NCBI GenBank assembly: GCA_018362935.1
Contig: JAHALQ010000002.1
Coordinates: 28,712-92,711 of the forward strand
Length of the DNA stretch: 64,000 nt
Source: Pseudomonadota bacterium
Lineage (GTDB): Bacteria; Pseudomonadota; Alphaproteobacteria; RF32; CAG-239
Reading direction: 5' to 3'
Each line of letters begins with the position of its first letter. The stretch's first letter is position 1. Under the pieces are notes generated by a model, which saw only the letters and a list, made by a program, of their open reading frames with translations, ran no database searches and was not told the DNA's origin. The position numbers were made by a program, and so were the translations under genes. This document shows, piece by piece, positions 34,000 through 43,525 of this stretch.

Positions 34000-35652
34000 T
34001 TGAAAGTGGCACTTATAACTGGAAAATCAAATTTATTGTTGTTTGCCGGGTTTCTTGGCTCCCTTTTATGGTCTGTGCAGGTTTCTGCGCAACAGGTTAA
34101 TCAGCAGGTGATGGATGCCAGCGCCGATCAGGCGCAGGGCAACTATACGCCGATGAATCTCGGCTACGCCGGCTTTAATTCTCTGGGGATGACACAGGCC
34201 GCTTGGCTTGACCCGCTGCAAAACCTCGGCGAGGGGCAGAGCAAACCGGCCTACTCCCGTTATTACTGGTCGCCGGATTTGGTTTTGCCGGTTCGTGTGC
34301 GCGAAGGCATGATTACCCTGATTAATTTCCCCAATTGGGAAATGATTGAAGATATTTTCATCGGTGACAACGCGACGTTTGACGGGCAGATTTCCGGTCC
34401 GAATTCCTTGATGCTTTATCCGCGCAAGGGCGCAAATGTCGGTGTCGATACCAACGTTATCGTCTTCGGACGCTCCGGCAACCGCTATGTCTTTTATGTC
34501 AAGAGCGAAGCCGTCAATACCGAACGTCTGACCAATTCGATTATCGACATCGATGTTGTCGGCGGCAACGACGGTTCCGGCGGTACGCCGAACTTCGGCA
34601 GCGGCGGCGTGCTTGGCGTTCATACCGGCGGCACGACTTCCGGCGGCAAATCGGTTGACGCCAACTACACCCGCAGTTTCCAAAAAAGCGACTGGCTGAA
34701 GTCTATTCCGCTGGATCCGTCAAAATTCCGTTTTGATTTGGAGGTTTATGTTCCGAACCCGGATGACGTCGTCATTGCGCCGGAGCGCGTCTGGCGCGAC
34801 GATATCTTTACCTATATCGATTTGGGCAAAAAAGCACTGAATATGATGCAGCGTCCGGTCGTCAGCATGATTGTCGAGCGTGTTGAAGTGCCGGTCGGTT
34901 TCCGCACCAAAGGCCCGGATAACCGCCTGATTATTGTCGAGGGCGTCGGAGATTTAGTATTGCGCAACGGCAAACGTATCATTTGCATCAAACTGCGCCG
35001 TTCGGATGCTTCCGGTCTGGAATACGCGATTGATTCGGCTGATTATCTGCCGCCGACATGGGATGTCCAGGGCGGGCTGCCGGCACAGCAGGGAGCCGGT
35101 GGAGCGGCAAAAACCGGCGTTCCGTACGGAGCAGCCGGCGCGGGAATGCCGGGCGGACAGGCTCCAGGGCAATATGATATTCAGGTCGGGCAGAGCCAGG
35201 TTATCGTGCCGCAATACGCCAACGGTGCCGGCGGCCAGAATGTAAGTGTCGGCTACCAGCCGGGAGGCGGGGCTGCTGCAAACTTTGATTATTCCAAAAT
35301 GCAGCGTATCAGCAACACCGGCGCAAGAACCGCACCGTCCAATCCCTATATGCAGCAGTACGGCTACGGTTCGGGTTTTGCCGACGGCAATAATTCCAAT
35401 ATTTCGATTGAACTCGGAACAGATGCCGACGTCAGCAACCTGGAAGACCTGTGGGCCAAACTTTCTAAGAAATACAAGGCCGACTTGGAACGCTATGAGC
35501 CTTTCTTTTCAGTGGATGCTCCGGCTGACGGTCAGGGCAAAGAACTGTTCCACTTGAGGGTCGGTCCGGTCAAAACGCTTGAAGAAGGTGACAAGACCTG
35601 CAGCATCCTCGGGCGGAACGGCGTCTTTTGCAGCGTAGTCAGGACACAGTAA
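34000..35652 (+). CDS. virB9: VirB9 with C-terminal SPOR domain
   Basis: This 550-residue exported protein starts at TTG (SD GGAG) with a signal peptide cleaved near VSA-QQV. Residues 75-340 follow VirB9/TrbG: YYWSPDLVLPVRVREGMITLI, then a beta-rich region with RYVFYVKSEAVN and a second part GFRTKGPDNRLIIVEGVGDLVL. After a Gly/Gln/Pro-rich linker (about 365-460), the last 85 residues look like a SPOR domain (SIELGTDADVSNLEDLWAKL, LFHLRVGPVKTLEEGDKTCS, VFCSVVRTQ). SPOR domains bind denuded peptidoglycan glycan strands. VirB9 normally has none, so this would anchor the outer-membrane core to the cell wall. The VirB9 call is good; SPOR is recognised by pattern. Confidence 0.8.
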   Translation: MKVALITGKSNLLLFAGFLGSLLWSVQVSAQQVNQQVMDASADQAQGNYTPMNLGYAGFNSLGMTQAAWLDPLQNLGEGQSKPAYSRYYWSPDLVLPVRVREGMITLINFPNWEMIEDIFIGDNATFDGQISGPNSLMLYPRKGANVGVDTNVIVFGRSGNRYVFYVKSEAVNTERLTNSIIDIDVVGGNDGSGGTPNFGSGGVLGVHTGGTTSGGKSVDANYTRSFQKSDWLKSIPLDPSKFRFDLEVYVPNPDDVVIAPERVWRDDIFTYIDLGKKALNMMQRPVVSMIVERVEVPVGFRTKGPDNRLIIVEGVGDLVLRNGKRIICIKLRRSDASGLEYAIDSADYLPPTWDVQGGLPAQQGAGGAAKTGVPYGAAGAGMPGGQAPGQYDIQVGQSQVIVPQYANGAGGQNVSVGYQPGGGAAANFDYSKMQRISNTGARTAPSNPYMQQYGYGSGFADGNNSNISIELGTDADVSNLEDLWAKLSKKYKADLERYEPFFSVDAPADGQGKELFHLRVGPVKTLEEGDKTCSILGRNGVFCSVVRTQ

Positions 35653-35660
35653 AGCAACAA

Positions 35661-38600
35661 ATGAGCAAAGATAACTTAACACATTCCGAGAAGTATATCA
35701 AAAAAACCAATCGCATTATTCTTGCGATTGGTATTGCTTCTTTATTGATATTTATTTTCGGTGTGTTTTTGTTGATAAAAAGCAATCAGGTACAGGACGA
35801 TTTTGAAGAACCGGTCTTTACCGACAATGCCGATGTTTTCGGCGACATGAGTGCGCCGACTCTGAACCAGAATATTGAATTTGCCACCATGGAAGGTGAA
35901 ATCCCTCTGACCACGACGCCTGACCCGGTTCTGATGGGGCAGGTTGTTCTCGGGACGGATGCCAAAAACGTTTTGACACTCGGCACCAACGGCAAAGCCT
36001 CGATTAAAATTGATTCCGTTGAACTGGCGGATCCTCCGGCGGACGGCTTTGTTTTTCAAAGCGGGTGCGACGGCAAAACTTTGACCGGCGATGAAACCTG
36101 CCATATTACCATGAGCTGGGCGCCAGTTATTGCCGGGAATGTTCAAAACAACTTTATTATTTCATGGTATGAGCTGAACTTGGGTGAAAACAATGTCAAA
36201 TCAGCCAAAGTACCGGTCAGCGGCAATGCCGTAACCAAGGAAGACTGCAAACTCTGCGAAAATGTTCCGGTTTCAGAAACAACCGCGGCCGGCGGCACCC
36301 CGAAAGCCGTGCGTTATGCCATCGGCCCCGACGGTAAAATCCTCGGTATTATTGATGAAGACGGCTATGTCCGCGATGCCGACGGCAATATCATCGGGCG
36401 TGTCGGCGCCGACGGCATGATTCGCGATGCCGACGGCAATATTATCGGCGTGGCCGAAAACCGCCGCGCGGTTTATGATGAATTCGGCAATCTGATCGGC
36501 TACGTCAATCCCGACGGCACCGTCGTCGATTTGGACGGCAACGTTATCGGCCGCGTGCTGCCAGACGGCACGGTTGTTGATATGAACGGCAAGGTCATCG
36601 GCCGCGCTGTCGAAACCGGATTTGTCTATGATAAAGACGGCAATATTATCGGCCGCGTGCTGCCTGACGGCACGGTTGTCGATATGGACGGCAATGTTAT
36701 CGGCCGGGTAATGCCCGACGGCTCGGTTGTCGATCTGAACGGCAATGTTATCGGCAACATCACAAAACCAGGGCGCGTGGCGGTGGATGCCAACGGCAAG
36801 GTTCTGGGCGTGGTGATGCCCGACGGTTCGGTTGTCGATGCTAACGGCAATGTCATCGGCTATGTTGACGAAAACGGAAATATCGTTTCTAAAAATTCGG
36901 CTCTTCAGGGCAAAAAACTGCGGGTTGCCTATGATGCCAACGGCAACATTATCGGCTATGTCGATGAGAACGGCAACCTTTTGGATATCAACGGCAATAT
37001 CATCGGAAAAATGCGCGAGGACGGCACGATTGTCGACCTGAACGGCAATGTTATCGGTTATGTCGGCGAAGAAGTTCAGTTTGACGAAAACGGCAATATT
37101 ATCGGTGCCGTTGTCAATTTGAGCAAATTGCCGATAACGCCGCAGGGAACGCTGCTGGGAATCCTGCAGAATGACGGCAGTATCGAAAATTCGGCCAAAC
37201 AGGTGGTCGGGCGGGCGCTGCCAAATGGTTTGGTTAAGGATGTTAACGGTTCGAAAATTGTTGCTAAAATGGTCAACGGCGGCTTTGTTGTCGGTTTCGG
37301 CTGCAAACAGCTGGGTTATCTGGATAAAGACGGTCTGATTAAAAAAGGCAATGAAGACACCAAGCTGCGCATTACTCCCGAAGGGATTGTGCTTGACGCC
37401 GAGGGAAAGTACGCCGGCGAAGTTTTGAAAAAAGGCCCGGTTTTTGACAACCGCTGCCGTTTCTTGGGAACCGTTGACAATACCGGAATTGTCAAGGATA
37501 ACGATAATCGTTATGTCGGCTGCGTCAATCCTGACGGCAGCGTGCTGGATGAAAAGGGCGATTATATCGGCCATGTTGCGCGCCAGGGCGCGGCGGTGGA
37601 TTATGACGGCAAGTATTTGGGGCGGATTGACAACCAGAACCGCGTTGTCAATGATGCCAAACTTCCGGTCGGCTGCGTCGGCTTGAGCGGCGATGTGTTT
37701 AATAACGAGGGTGTTTATATCGGCAGGGTCGTCGGCAAAAAATATGCGTTTGATTTTGACGGCAATTATATAAATCTTGTTGACGAAGACGCCAAAGTAA
37801 AAATATACGGCAAAAAATCGGCGGAACTTTCGCCGAACAATCTGGTTCTGGATGAGAATAACCAGATTATCGGCGTGGCGCTGGACGCCGATACGGCGGT
37901 TGTGAATGCCCGCGGCAATGTTATGGGGATATTGTTCCCCGACGGCAACATATACAGCGGCAAAGGAATTTCACAGGGCAAAATCAGAAACAACGGACTG
38001 GGCTTCTATGGCTCAACCATCGGTGCCGGGCTTCCGCGCGGCGAAGTCATAAATCTTCGCGGCGAAAACGTCGGCGTGGCTTATCAAAACGGCGAAGTTT
38101 TCAGCCGTTACGGCGATCGTCTGGGCTATCTGGACGGCCGCGGCAAGTTCTTTAACCACAAAAACGAATATCAGGGTGCCGTTGTCCGTCAGGGCGCCGC
38201 AGTCGGTTATGACGGCTCATATCTCGGTTATGTCGCAGCCGACGGCACAGTGATTGATTTGAACGGCAAAACGGCCGGAAAAGTGACGCATGATGAAAAA
38301 GTTGCTGATGACAAAGGGCGGATTGTCGGCGAAGTCATCCCCGAGAACACCATTATTGATATTTGGGGAAATTATAAAGGCTTTTTGAATTCCCTCGGCG
38401 ATATCACCGACATTAAGGGCGAAGTTGTGACCGCCGTATTGCCGGGCGGCTCGACCGACAATAACCTCAGCGTTGTCAAGACAGGCGTCGTTATTGATTT
38501 TGGCGGAAACCCCGTCGGCGTAGTAAGGCCGGACGGCGCGGTTGCCAATTCGGCCAATGTTGTCATCGGGCGGGCTTTGTCGGACGGCAATGTCGTGAGT

Positions 38601-38969
38601 GTTGCCGGAAAACTGATTGGCGAGGTCGTGGACGGCGATATTGTCATCGGAAATAATGATAAAGTTGTGGGTTATGTTCTTTTTGATGGCAAAATCATCG
38701 GTAAAGATGATAGTATAATCGGCAGAAGCCTTTCCGGCGGCCTGGCTATTGATTTGAAAGACGGTATCTTAGGAAAAATTTACAAAATCGGTGCTTCAAT
38801 TCTTGGCAATGACGGCAGCTATAAGGGGCGTTTGGCCTATGACGGCAGCGTAATTGATGTTGAAGGCAAAAACATCGGTTACGTCAAGAGCAACGGTTCG
38901 TTCATTGATTTGGACAAGAAAGTTGCCGGCTATGTTTTGCAGGAAGTCGCTAAGAACCGGAGGAATTAA
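35661..38969 (+). CDS. VirB10-type N-terminal half: membrane-anchored 17-residue-repeat protein
   Basis: This 1102-residue protein has a short cytoplasmic N-terminus, one membrane helix (about 16-38, IILAIGIASLLIFIFGVFLLI), an Ig-like ASH/choice-of-anchor-type domain (about 70-190; TLGTNGKASIKIDSV, C-DETCHITMSWAP) and then about 50 copies of a 17-residue repeat, consensus G-N-V-I-G-x-V-x-x-D-G-x-V-V-D-x-D, to the end. The anchor and location match VirB10/DotG, but there is no C-terminal VirB10 barrel; that lies in the next gene. The repeat, with Gly, Asp and Asn at turns, suggests a long beta-solenoid rod crossing the periplasm. The ATG at 35661 was preferred over an upstream TTG, but neither has a strong SD. 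Confidence 0.75.
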   Translation: MSKDNLTHSEKYIKKTNRIILAIGIASLLIFIFGVFLLIKSNQVQDDFEEPVFTDNADVFGDMSAPTLNQNIEFATMEGEIPLTTTPDPVLMGQVVLGTDAKNVLTLGTNGKASIKIDSVELADPPADGFVFQSGCDGKTLTGDETCHITMSWAPVIAGNVQNNFIISWYELNLGENNVKSAKVPVSGNAVTKEDCKLCENVPVSETTAAGGTPKAVRYAIGPDGKILGIIDEDGYVRDADGNIIGRVGADGMIRDADGNIIGVAENRRAVYDEFGNLIGYVNPDGTVVDLDGNVIGRVLPDGTVVDMNGKVIGRAVETGFVYDKDGNIIGRVLPDGTVVDMDGNVIGRVMPDGSVVDLNGNVIGNITKPGRVAVDANGKVLGVVMPDGSVVDANGNVIGYVDENGNIVSKNSALQGKKLRVAYDANGNIIGYVDENGNLLDINGNIIGKMREDGTIVDLNGNVIGYVGEEVQFDENGNIIGAVVNLSKLPITPQGTLLGILQNDGSIENSAKQVVGRALPNGLVKDVNGSKIVAKMVNGGFVVGFGCKQLGYLDKDGLIKKGNEDTKLRITPEGIVLDAEGKYAGEVLKKGPVFDNRCRFLGTVDNTGIVKDNDNRYVGCVNPDGSVLDEKGDYIGHVARQGAAVDYDGKYLGRIDNQNRVVNDAKLPVGCVGLSGDVFNNEGVYIGRVVGKKYAFDFDGNYINLVDEDAKVKIYGKKSAELSPNNLVLDENNQIIGVALDADTAVVNARGNVMGILFPDGNIYSGKGISQGKIRNNGLGFYGSTIGAGLPRGEVINLRGENVGVAYQNGEVFSRYGDRLGYLDGRGKFFNHKNEYQGAVVRQGAAVGYDGSYLGYVAADGTVIDLNGKTAGKVTHDEKVADDKGRIVGEVIPENTIIDIWGNYKGFLNSLGDITDIKGEVVTAVLPGGSTDNNLSVVKTGVVIDFGGNPVGVVRPDGAVANSANVVIGRALSDGNVVSVAGKLIGEVVDGDIVIGNNDKVVGYVLFDGKIIGKDDSIIGRSLSGGLAIDLKDGILGKIYKIGASILGNDGSYKGRLAYDGSVIDVEGKNIGYVKSNGSFIDLDKKVAGYVLQEVAKNRRN
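36300..38950 (+). repeat. 51-base tandem protein-coding repeat array 1
   Basis: This region encodes the 17-residue repeats in register (51 bases per unit). The units at 36480-37110 are most alike in DNA (for example GTCGATATGGACGGCAATGT and close variants recur), while distal units are degenerate. The high similarity makes slippage or recombination between units possible. Confidence 0.75.
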
Positions 38970-38971
38970 AA

Positions 38972-41900
38972 GTGACTTGGGGAATCAGACTGAAGACAAT
39001 CTTAAAAACGGCGCAGTTTGTTGTTGCGGCGCAGGTTTTGGCTGTCTGTCTGTCACCCGCCCGGGCACAGGAAATTACGGCGATTAATTTTGACGGCGAG
39101 GTTCTGGGAAAAGTCATCCCCGACGGCAAGGTTGTCGGCGCGGACAATAAGCTTATCGGCAATGTAACGGCCGACAGCTTGATTGTAAGCTTTGACGGCA
39201 AACTCATCGGCGGTGTCATCCCGCAGGGTATAGCCGTCGGCAATGATGCGCGTTTGCTGGGCAAGGTCAATAACGACGGCTCGGTTCGCTCGGCCTCGGG
39301 GCAGGTGCTCGGACGCGTGCTTCCCAACGGTTTGGTTGTTAACGATTTTTTTGATATTATCGGTGCGGTCGTTTTTCCGGGGCTGGTTTATTCGGATGAC
39401 GGCAAGACGGTCGGCCGCATTACCGGCGACGGCCTGTATGCCAATCTTCAGGGGCAGCAGATTGGCGTTGTAACGCCGGACGGTTATGCTTACCGCAAGG
39501 TAGGCAATGACTATCTTTTGGAAGGGCGCCTGATTTCCTCCAAAATGGTTGTATCGCTTCAGGGCGAATTCATCGGCAGTGTCACGCCCGGCGGACAGGT
39601 ATCGGACTTTGATTCTCAGATAATCGGGCATATTAAGGCCAACGGCTTTGTTTATAACGACCAGAACGAAATCGTCGGGCGGATTGTCCGTTCGGGTTAC
39701 GCTTTTGACAACAGCGGCTATTATCTCGGCTATGTGAGCTACAACGGTGAAATTGTCGACGGCGGAAATGTCGTCGGGCGTATTCGTGCCGACGGGCGCG
39801 TCGCCGATTTGACCGGAAAGGTTATCGGTTACAGTATAGATATTGCGGCAACCGCAACGGATTTAAAGGGAAAATACCTGGGCCGCGCCCTTCCTGACGG
39901 AAATCTTGCGCGTGCCAAAACAGTCACGGCGCTTATCGGTGCCCGCGGCGTTGTTTTTGCGGCCGACGGCAGTACCATGGGGCAGATTGCCGCCAGCGGT
40001 CCGGTTTTTGACTATAAAGGCAGTCTGCGCGGACATGCTCTGCCCGGCGGCAGTGTCATCTCTCTGAACGGAACGCCTTTGGGCTATGTTGTCAGCAGCA
40101 ATGCATATGATTTATCCGGGCGCATGATAGGCCGTGTCAACAGCGGAAAAATGGTATTTTCCAATGCCGGTGACGTTTTGGGGCTCAATGGAATCGGCAG
40201 CCGGATGACGGTTGATTCCAAACAGTATTTGGTATCCCCGCTGGGTTATGTGTTTAATCAGGACGGCGAATTCTCCGGCGCCTCGCAGAACGTCAGCCCC
40301 TTATACAGCCCCAACGGCACTAATGTGTCAATGATTGGGCTGAACGGCCGGGCCGTAAACGAGCGGGGGCTGGATGAAGGCTATGTTACCGGCCAGGGCT
40401 ATCTGGTAAACCAGCAAAATAAGCTGACGGCCAAAACCATTGATGCGGTATATGCCGTGGGCAAAGCAGCCAAATATCTCGGCAGTTTGAATGCCGATAA
40501 CCTGATTTTGGACACGTCGCTGCGCATTATCGCCAAAATTCTGCCTGATAATTCGGTGGTCGAAACCAACCGCTCGGTCAGCAATAATTACCAGCCCAAG
40601 ACCGGTCAGGCTTATGCCGGAAATATTGCCGTCGACTTTACCGGCGGTTTTCTGGGCTATGTTGACATACTCGGCAATGTCAATAATCTTTCCGGCGCCA
40701 AAATCGGGCATATTGTTGAGCGCGGATTAGTCATCGACAATAATAATATTGTCACCGGATTTTTGCTGCCTTACCGCACCATGCTGAATGATGAATGCGA
40801 AGTCGGCGGCGTTGTGACCCCCCGCGGCGACGTACAGAATTTTCGGGGTGTCTACTTAGGCAGAGCATTGGCCAACGGTCAGGTTTTGAGCGACAGCGGC
40901 AGTATCCTCGGTTTCTTGACACCGCTGGCGCCGGCAATTGATTATAACGGCAGCGTCAGCGGACTGATTGGCAGCGACGGCAAAGTTCTTAATCTGGAAA
41001 AAAACAGTTTAGGCTGCATCAGCAAGGCCGGACTGTTGCACAATGCCGACGGTCTGGTGGTTGCCGGCGCGGTCAGGCCCGGCGCGGCGATGGCCTTCAA
41101 CGGCAGTATCCTCGGCTATGCAACGATTGACGGCAGCATTATCGGCTCCAATGATCAAATTGCCGGCTATCAGCAGCCGGACGGCAATGTTAATTCGTCT
41201 GCCGGAATTCCTGTCGGTGCCATGCTGGATTATAAGGTTGCTTTCAATCTGGACAACCGCTTTATGGGGCGCGTTTTGGCCGACGGTACGGTTGTTGATG
41301 ATAAATTTAACGAAGCAGGCCGGGTTAATTTTGAAGGATATGTCGTTTCCGGCGGCCAAAAAGTCGGTTATGCCCTCAATGACTTTTATATTTATAATGC
41401 CGAAGATAATGCCGTCGGCTATATCAACCGCAACGGCGATGTCGTCAGCTTTACCAACCAGAGCCTGGGGCGGATTGAGCGCGGTTTCCTCCTCAATAAG
41501 GATCAGGAAGTCATCGGTCGCGGCAGCCGCGATTATAATATCCGCGAGAAGACCCAGCTGGTTATCGGCCGCCTGGCTTTCAACGGCGACGTTCTTGACA
41601 AAGCCGGAAATGTCGTCGGCAAACTGGCAAATGCCGGGGAAATTAAAAATCAGAGCGGAGAAACAATAGCTCAGGCTTCGCCGTTGCAGTATTACAGCAA
41701 AATTTCCGCTCAGCCGAAGCGCAAAATGGTTTTTGACAAAGACGGCAATTTTATCGGATATCTGGATGAGAACGGCAACGTTGTCGATGCAGATGGCAAT
41801 ATTATCGGTACGCTCGACAAAGACGGCAATGTCGTCGATAAGGACGGCAATATTATCGGCAGCAGTGCCAAAGGCAGAGAGGCTTATGACAAAGACGGAA

Positions 41901-43513
41901 ACCTCATTGGCCATGTTGACGAGGATGGTAATGTTGTTGATGCCAACGGCAAAATTATCGGCAAAGTTACTGAAAACGGCGATGTTATTGACGCCAACGG
42001 CAATGTCATCGGCGGCATCGGCAGCAACTGGTATCAAAAAGCTCCCGTCCGGAGCGAGCCGGCTTCAGAAGACGAAGATGTCAGTCCCGCACTTAAACTT
42101 TTGGAAAGCGGACAGCATCGTAAATCTTTGGGGATAGCTCTGACGCCGGACGGTGAATATCTCGGAGATATTCTGGAGGATAAAACGGTCGTCGATGCCG
42201 ACGGCAATTATCTGGGGCGTTTGATGCCCGACGGGCTGGTTATTGATGATGACGGCGCCCTGATTGGTGTTGAAGAAGTCAAAAAGCCCGATACTTCCGA
42301 AATGTTTGTTCCCGCGGGAACTTTCGGTGATGGCGGCGCCTACGGCACCGGCACGGGGCCTGCCGGCAACCTTGGCCCCGGCGGCGGATACGGCCCCGGC
42401 GAACGTTATGATCCGGCACGGCAGGCGGCGTTGAACGCGGCCATGGCCGAACGCCGCAAAAACATCAGCGTCGGCAAAATCAGCAACGGCATGCGCAAGG
42501 AAGCTTTTGACGGCATGCAGAAAGACTGGGAAGAACAAGGCATCGGCAAGGTCATATCGTCATGGCGGGTTGATTTGAGCGAAATGATATTTGCCGACAA
42601 ACCGATTCCGGCTGTCATTGCCCGCGCGATTGACAGTAATAATCCCGCGCCGATTACCGCGTTTGTAGAGCGCAACGTCTATGCCGAGGAAGGGCGCAAC
42701 GTGATTATTCCGGCCGGCAGCCGCCTGATTGGGTCGCTGGGCGGCATTACGGCCAGTGCCGAAGCGACATCGGAATCTGCGCGTGTCCAGATTTCATGGG
42801 AACGCTTAATTCGCCCCGACGGTTCGCTGTTTGTTTTTCAGGGGTTGACCGCGGATGCTCAGGGACGTGCCGGAGCGTTGGGTTATGTCGACCAGCAGCT
42901 GTTTAAAAAATACACCTTGCCGGTCTTGACAACCAGCTTGACGAGTGCCACATCATACTTTATGGCGCCCAACGAGGAAACCACCGATAATGAAACGCCG
43001 CGTCAGCAGGCGGCAAATGATGCCCGTCAGAATTTCTTGAATGAGATGAGTAACATTTTTGATGAAATTCTGGCTGATAAATCCAGTATCAAGCCGATGA
43101 CTTATATTCCCGCAGGCACGCGTATCATTGTTTTCCCCAATACCGACCTGTGGTTGAGGACGCTTGAACGCGATCAGGATTCGTCGCTCCAGCTCGAAAA
43201 ACCGCAAGTCTTTATTGATGACGGCGAGAAAGCGGCCGAAAAAGCCAAGTTTGACAGCGAAGGCACCAAAAAGACGATTAGCAGCGCAGGTGACGGAGGC
43301 GATGTCGTCTACGATGCCAGTGCCGACGTTCAGAGTGCTAAGGCACCGGCGCCGCTTGTCAGCACGCCGAAATCAAATAAACCGGCTGCCGGCACGCCCG
43401 GTTATCTGGCTCCCCCGCCGCCGCCATCGTCCACAGGCGTGCCTGCGGCAGCCGCCACGTCGGGCACCGGCAGCGCGCCCGCCGCCAACAACAGTGTTCC
43501 GGCTCTGTTTTAA
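38972..43513 (+). CDS. virB10: VirB10 C-terminal half: exported 17-residue-repeat protein with TrbI/VirB10 domain
   Basis: This 1513-residue protein starts with GTG behind GGAGG and has a Sec signal peptide (FVVAAQVLAVCLSPARAQ), not a membrane anchor. Residues 34-1015 are some 58 of the same 17-residue repeats as the preceding protein, and a few more lie near 1055-1100. A Gly-rich linker follows, then the VirB10/TrbI domain (about 1185-1400: IPAVIARAID, RNVIIPAGSRLIGSLGG, ISWERLIRPDGS, YIPAGTRIIVFPNTDLWL) and a Pro/Ala-rich tail. VirB10 normally spans both membranes in one chain; here the anchor is in the preceding gene. The gap of 2 bases, own SD and signal peptide argue against a simple frameshift. 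The outer-membrane channel role is inferred from the family. Confidence 0.85.
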   Translation: MTWGIRLKTILKTAQFVVAAQVLAVCLSPARAQEITAINFDGEVLGKVIPDGKVVGADNKLIGNVTADSLIVSFDGKLIGGVIPQGIAVGNDARLLGKVNNDGSVRSASGQVLGRVLPNGLVVNDFFDIIGAVVFPGLVYSDDGKTVGRITGDGLYANLQGQQIGVVTPDGYAYRKVGNDYLLEGRLISSKMVVSLQGEFIGSVTPGGQVSDFDSQIIGHIKANGFVYNDQNEIVGRIVRSGYAFDNSGYYLGYVSYNGEIVDGGNVVGRIRADGRVADLTGKVIGYSIDIAATATDLKGKYLGRALPDGNLARAKTVTALIGARGVVFAADGSTMGQIAASGPVFDYKGSLRGHALPGGSVISLNGTPLGYVVSSNAYDLSGRMIGRVNSGKMVFSNAGDVLGLNGIGSRMTVDSKQYLVSPLGYVFNQDGEFSGASQNVSPLYSPNGTNVSMIGLNGRAVNERGLDEGYVTGQGYLVNQQNKLTAKTIDAVYAVGKAAKYLGSLNADNLILDTSLRIIAKILPDNSVVETNRSVSNNYQPKTGQAYAGNIAVDFTGGFLGYVDILGNVNNLSGAKIGHIVERGLVIDNNNIVTGFLLPYRTMLNDECEVGGVVTPRGDVQNFRGVYLGRALANGQVLSDSGSILGFLTPLAPAIDYNGSVSGLIGSDGKVLNLEKNSLGCISKAGLLHNADGLVVAGAVRPGAAMAFNGSILGYATIDGSIIGSNDQIAGYQQPDGNVNSSAGIPVGAMLDYKVAFNLDNRFMGRVLADGTVVDDKFNEAGRVNFEGYVVSGGQKVGYALNDFYIYNAEDNAVGYINRNGDVVSFTNQSLGRIERGFLLNKDQEVIGRGSRDYNIREKTQLVIGRLAFNGDVLDKAGNVVGKLANAGEIKNQSGETIAQASPLQYYSKISAQPKRKMVFDKDGNFIGYLDENGNVVDADGNIIGTLDKDGNVVDKDGNIIGSSAKGREAYDKDGNLIGHVDEDGNVVDANGKIIGKVTENGDVIDANGNVIGGIGSNWYQKAPVRSEPASEDEDVSPALKLLESGQHRKSLGIALTPDGEYLGDILEDKTVVDADGNYLGRLMPDGLVIDDDGALIGVEEVKKPDTSEMFVPAGTFGDGGAYGTGTGPAGNLGPGGGYGPGERYDPARQAALNAAMAERRKNISVGKISNGMRKEAFDGMQKDWEEQGIGKVISSWRVDLSEMIFADKPIPAVIARAIDSNNPAPITAFVERNVYAEEGRNVIIPAGSRLIGSLGGITASAEATSESARVQISWERLIRPDGSLFVFQGLTADAQGRAGALGYVDQQLFKKYTLPVLTTSLTSATSYFMAPNEETTDNETPRQQAANDARQNFLNEMSNIFDEILADKSSIKPMTYIPAGTRIIVFPNTDLWLRTLERDQDSSLQLEKPQVFIDDGEKAAEKAKFDSEGTKKTISSAGDGGDVVYDASADVQSAKAPAPLVSTPKSNKPAAGTPGYLAPPPPPSSTGVPAAAATSGTGSAPAANNSVPALF
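39070..42270 (+). repeat. 51-base tandem protein-coding repeat array 2
   Basis: This second array encodes the 17-residue repeats. The best-preserved units are at 41730-42015, with frequent GACGGCAATATTATCGG-type cores. They are close in sequence to array 1, so the two genes probably share an origin and could recombine. Confidence 0.75.
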
Positions 43514-43525
43514 GAGGAGTATCAA

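Noticed and set aside
36273..37574. Open frame of 433 codons opposite the 17-residue repeats
   Set aside because: Its repeated pattern (DNIAV..NNRAV) mirrors the repeats on the plus strand; no family or start signal supports it.
41009..42037. Open frame of 342 codons opposite the second repeat array
   Set aside because: Same explanation as the first array: the periodicity comes from the real gene on the other strand.
36300..42270. Regular repeats considered as a CRISPR array
   Set aside because: The period is 51 bases in frame, repeats are degenerate and translated, and there are no unique spacers or cas genes.
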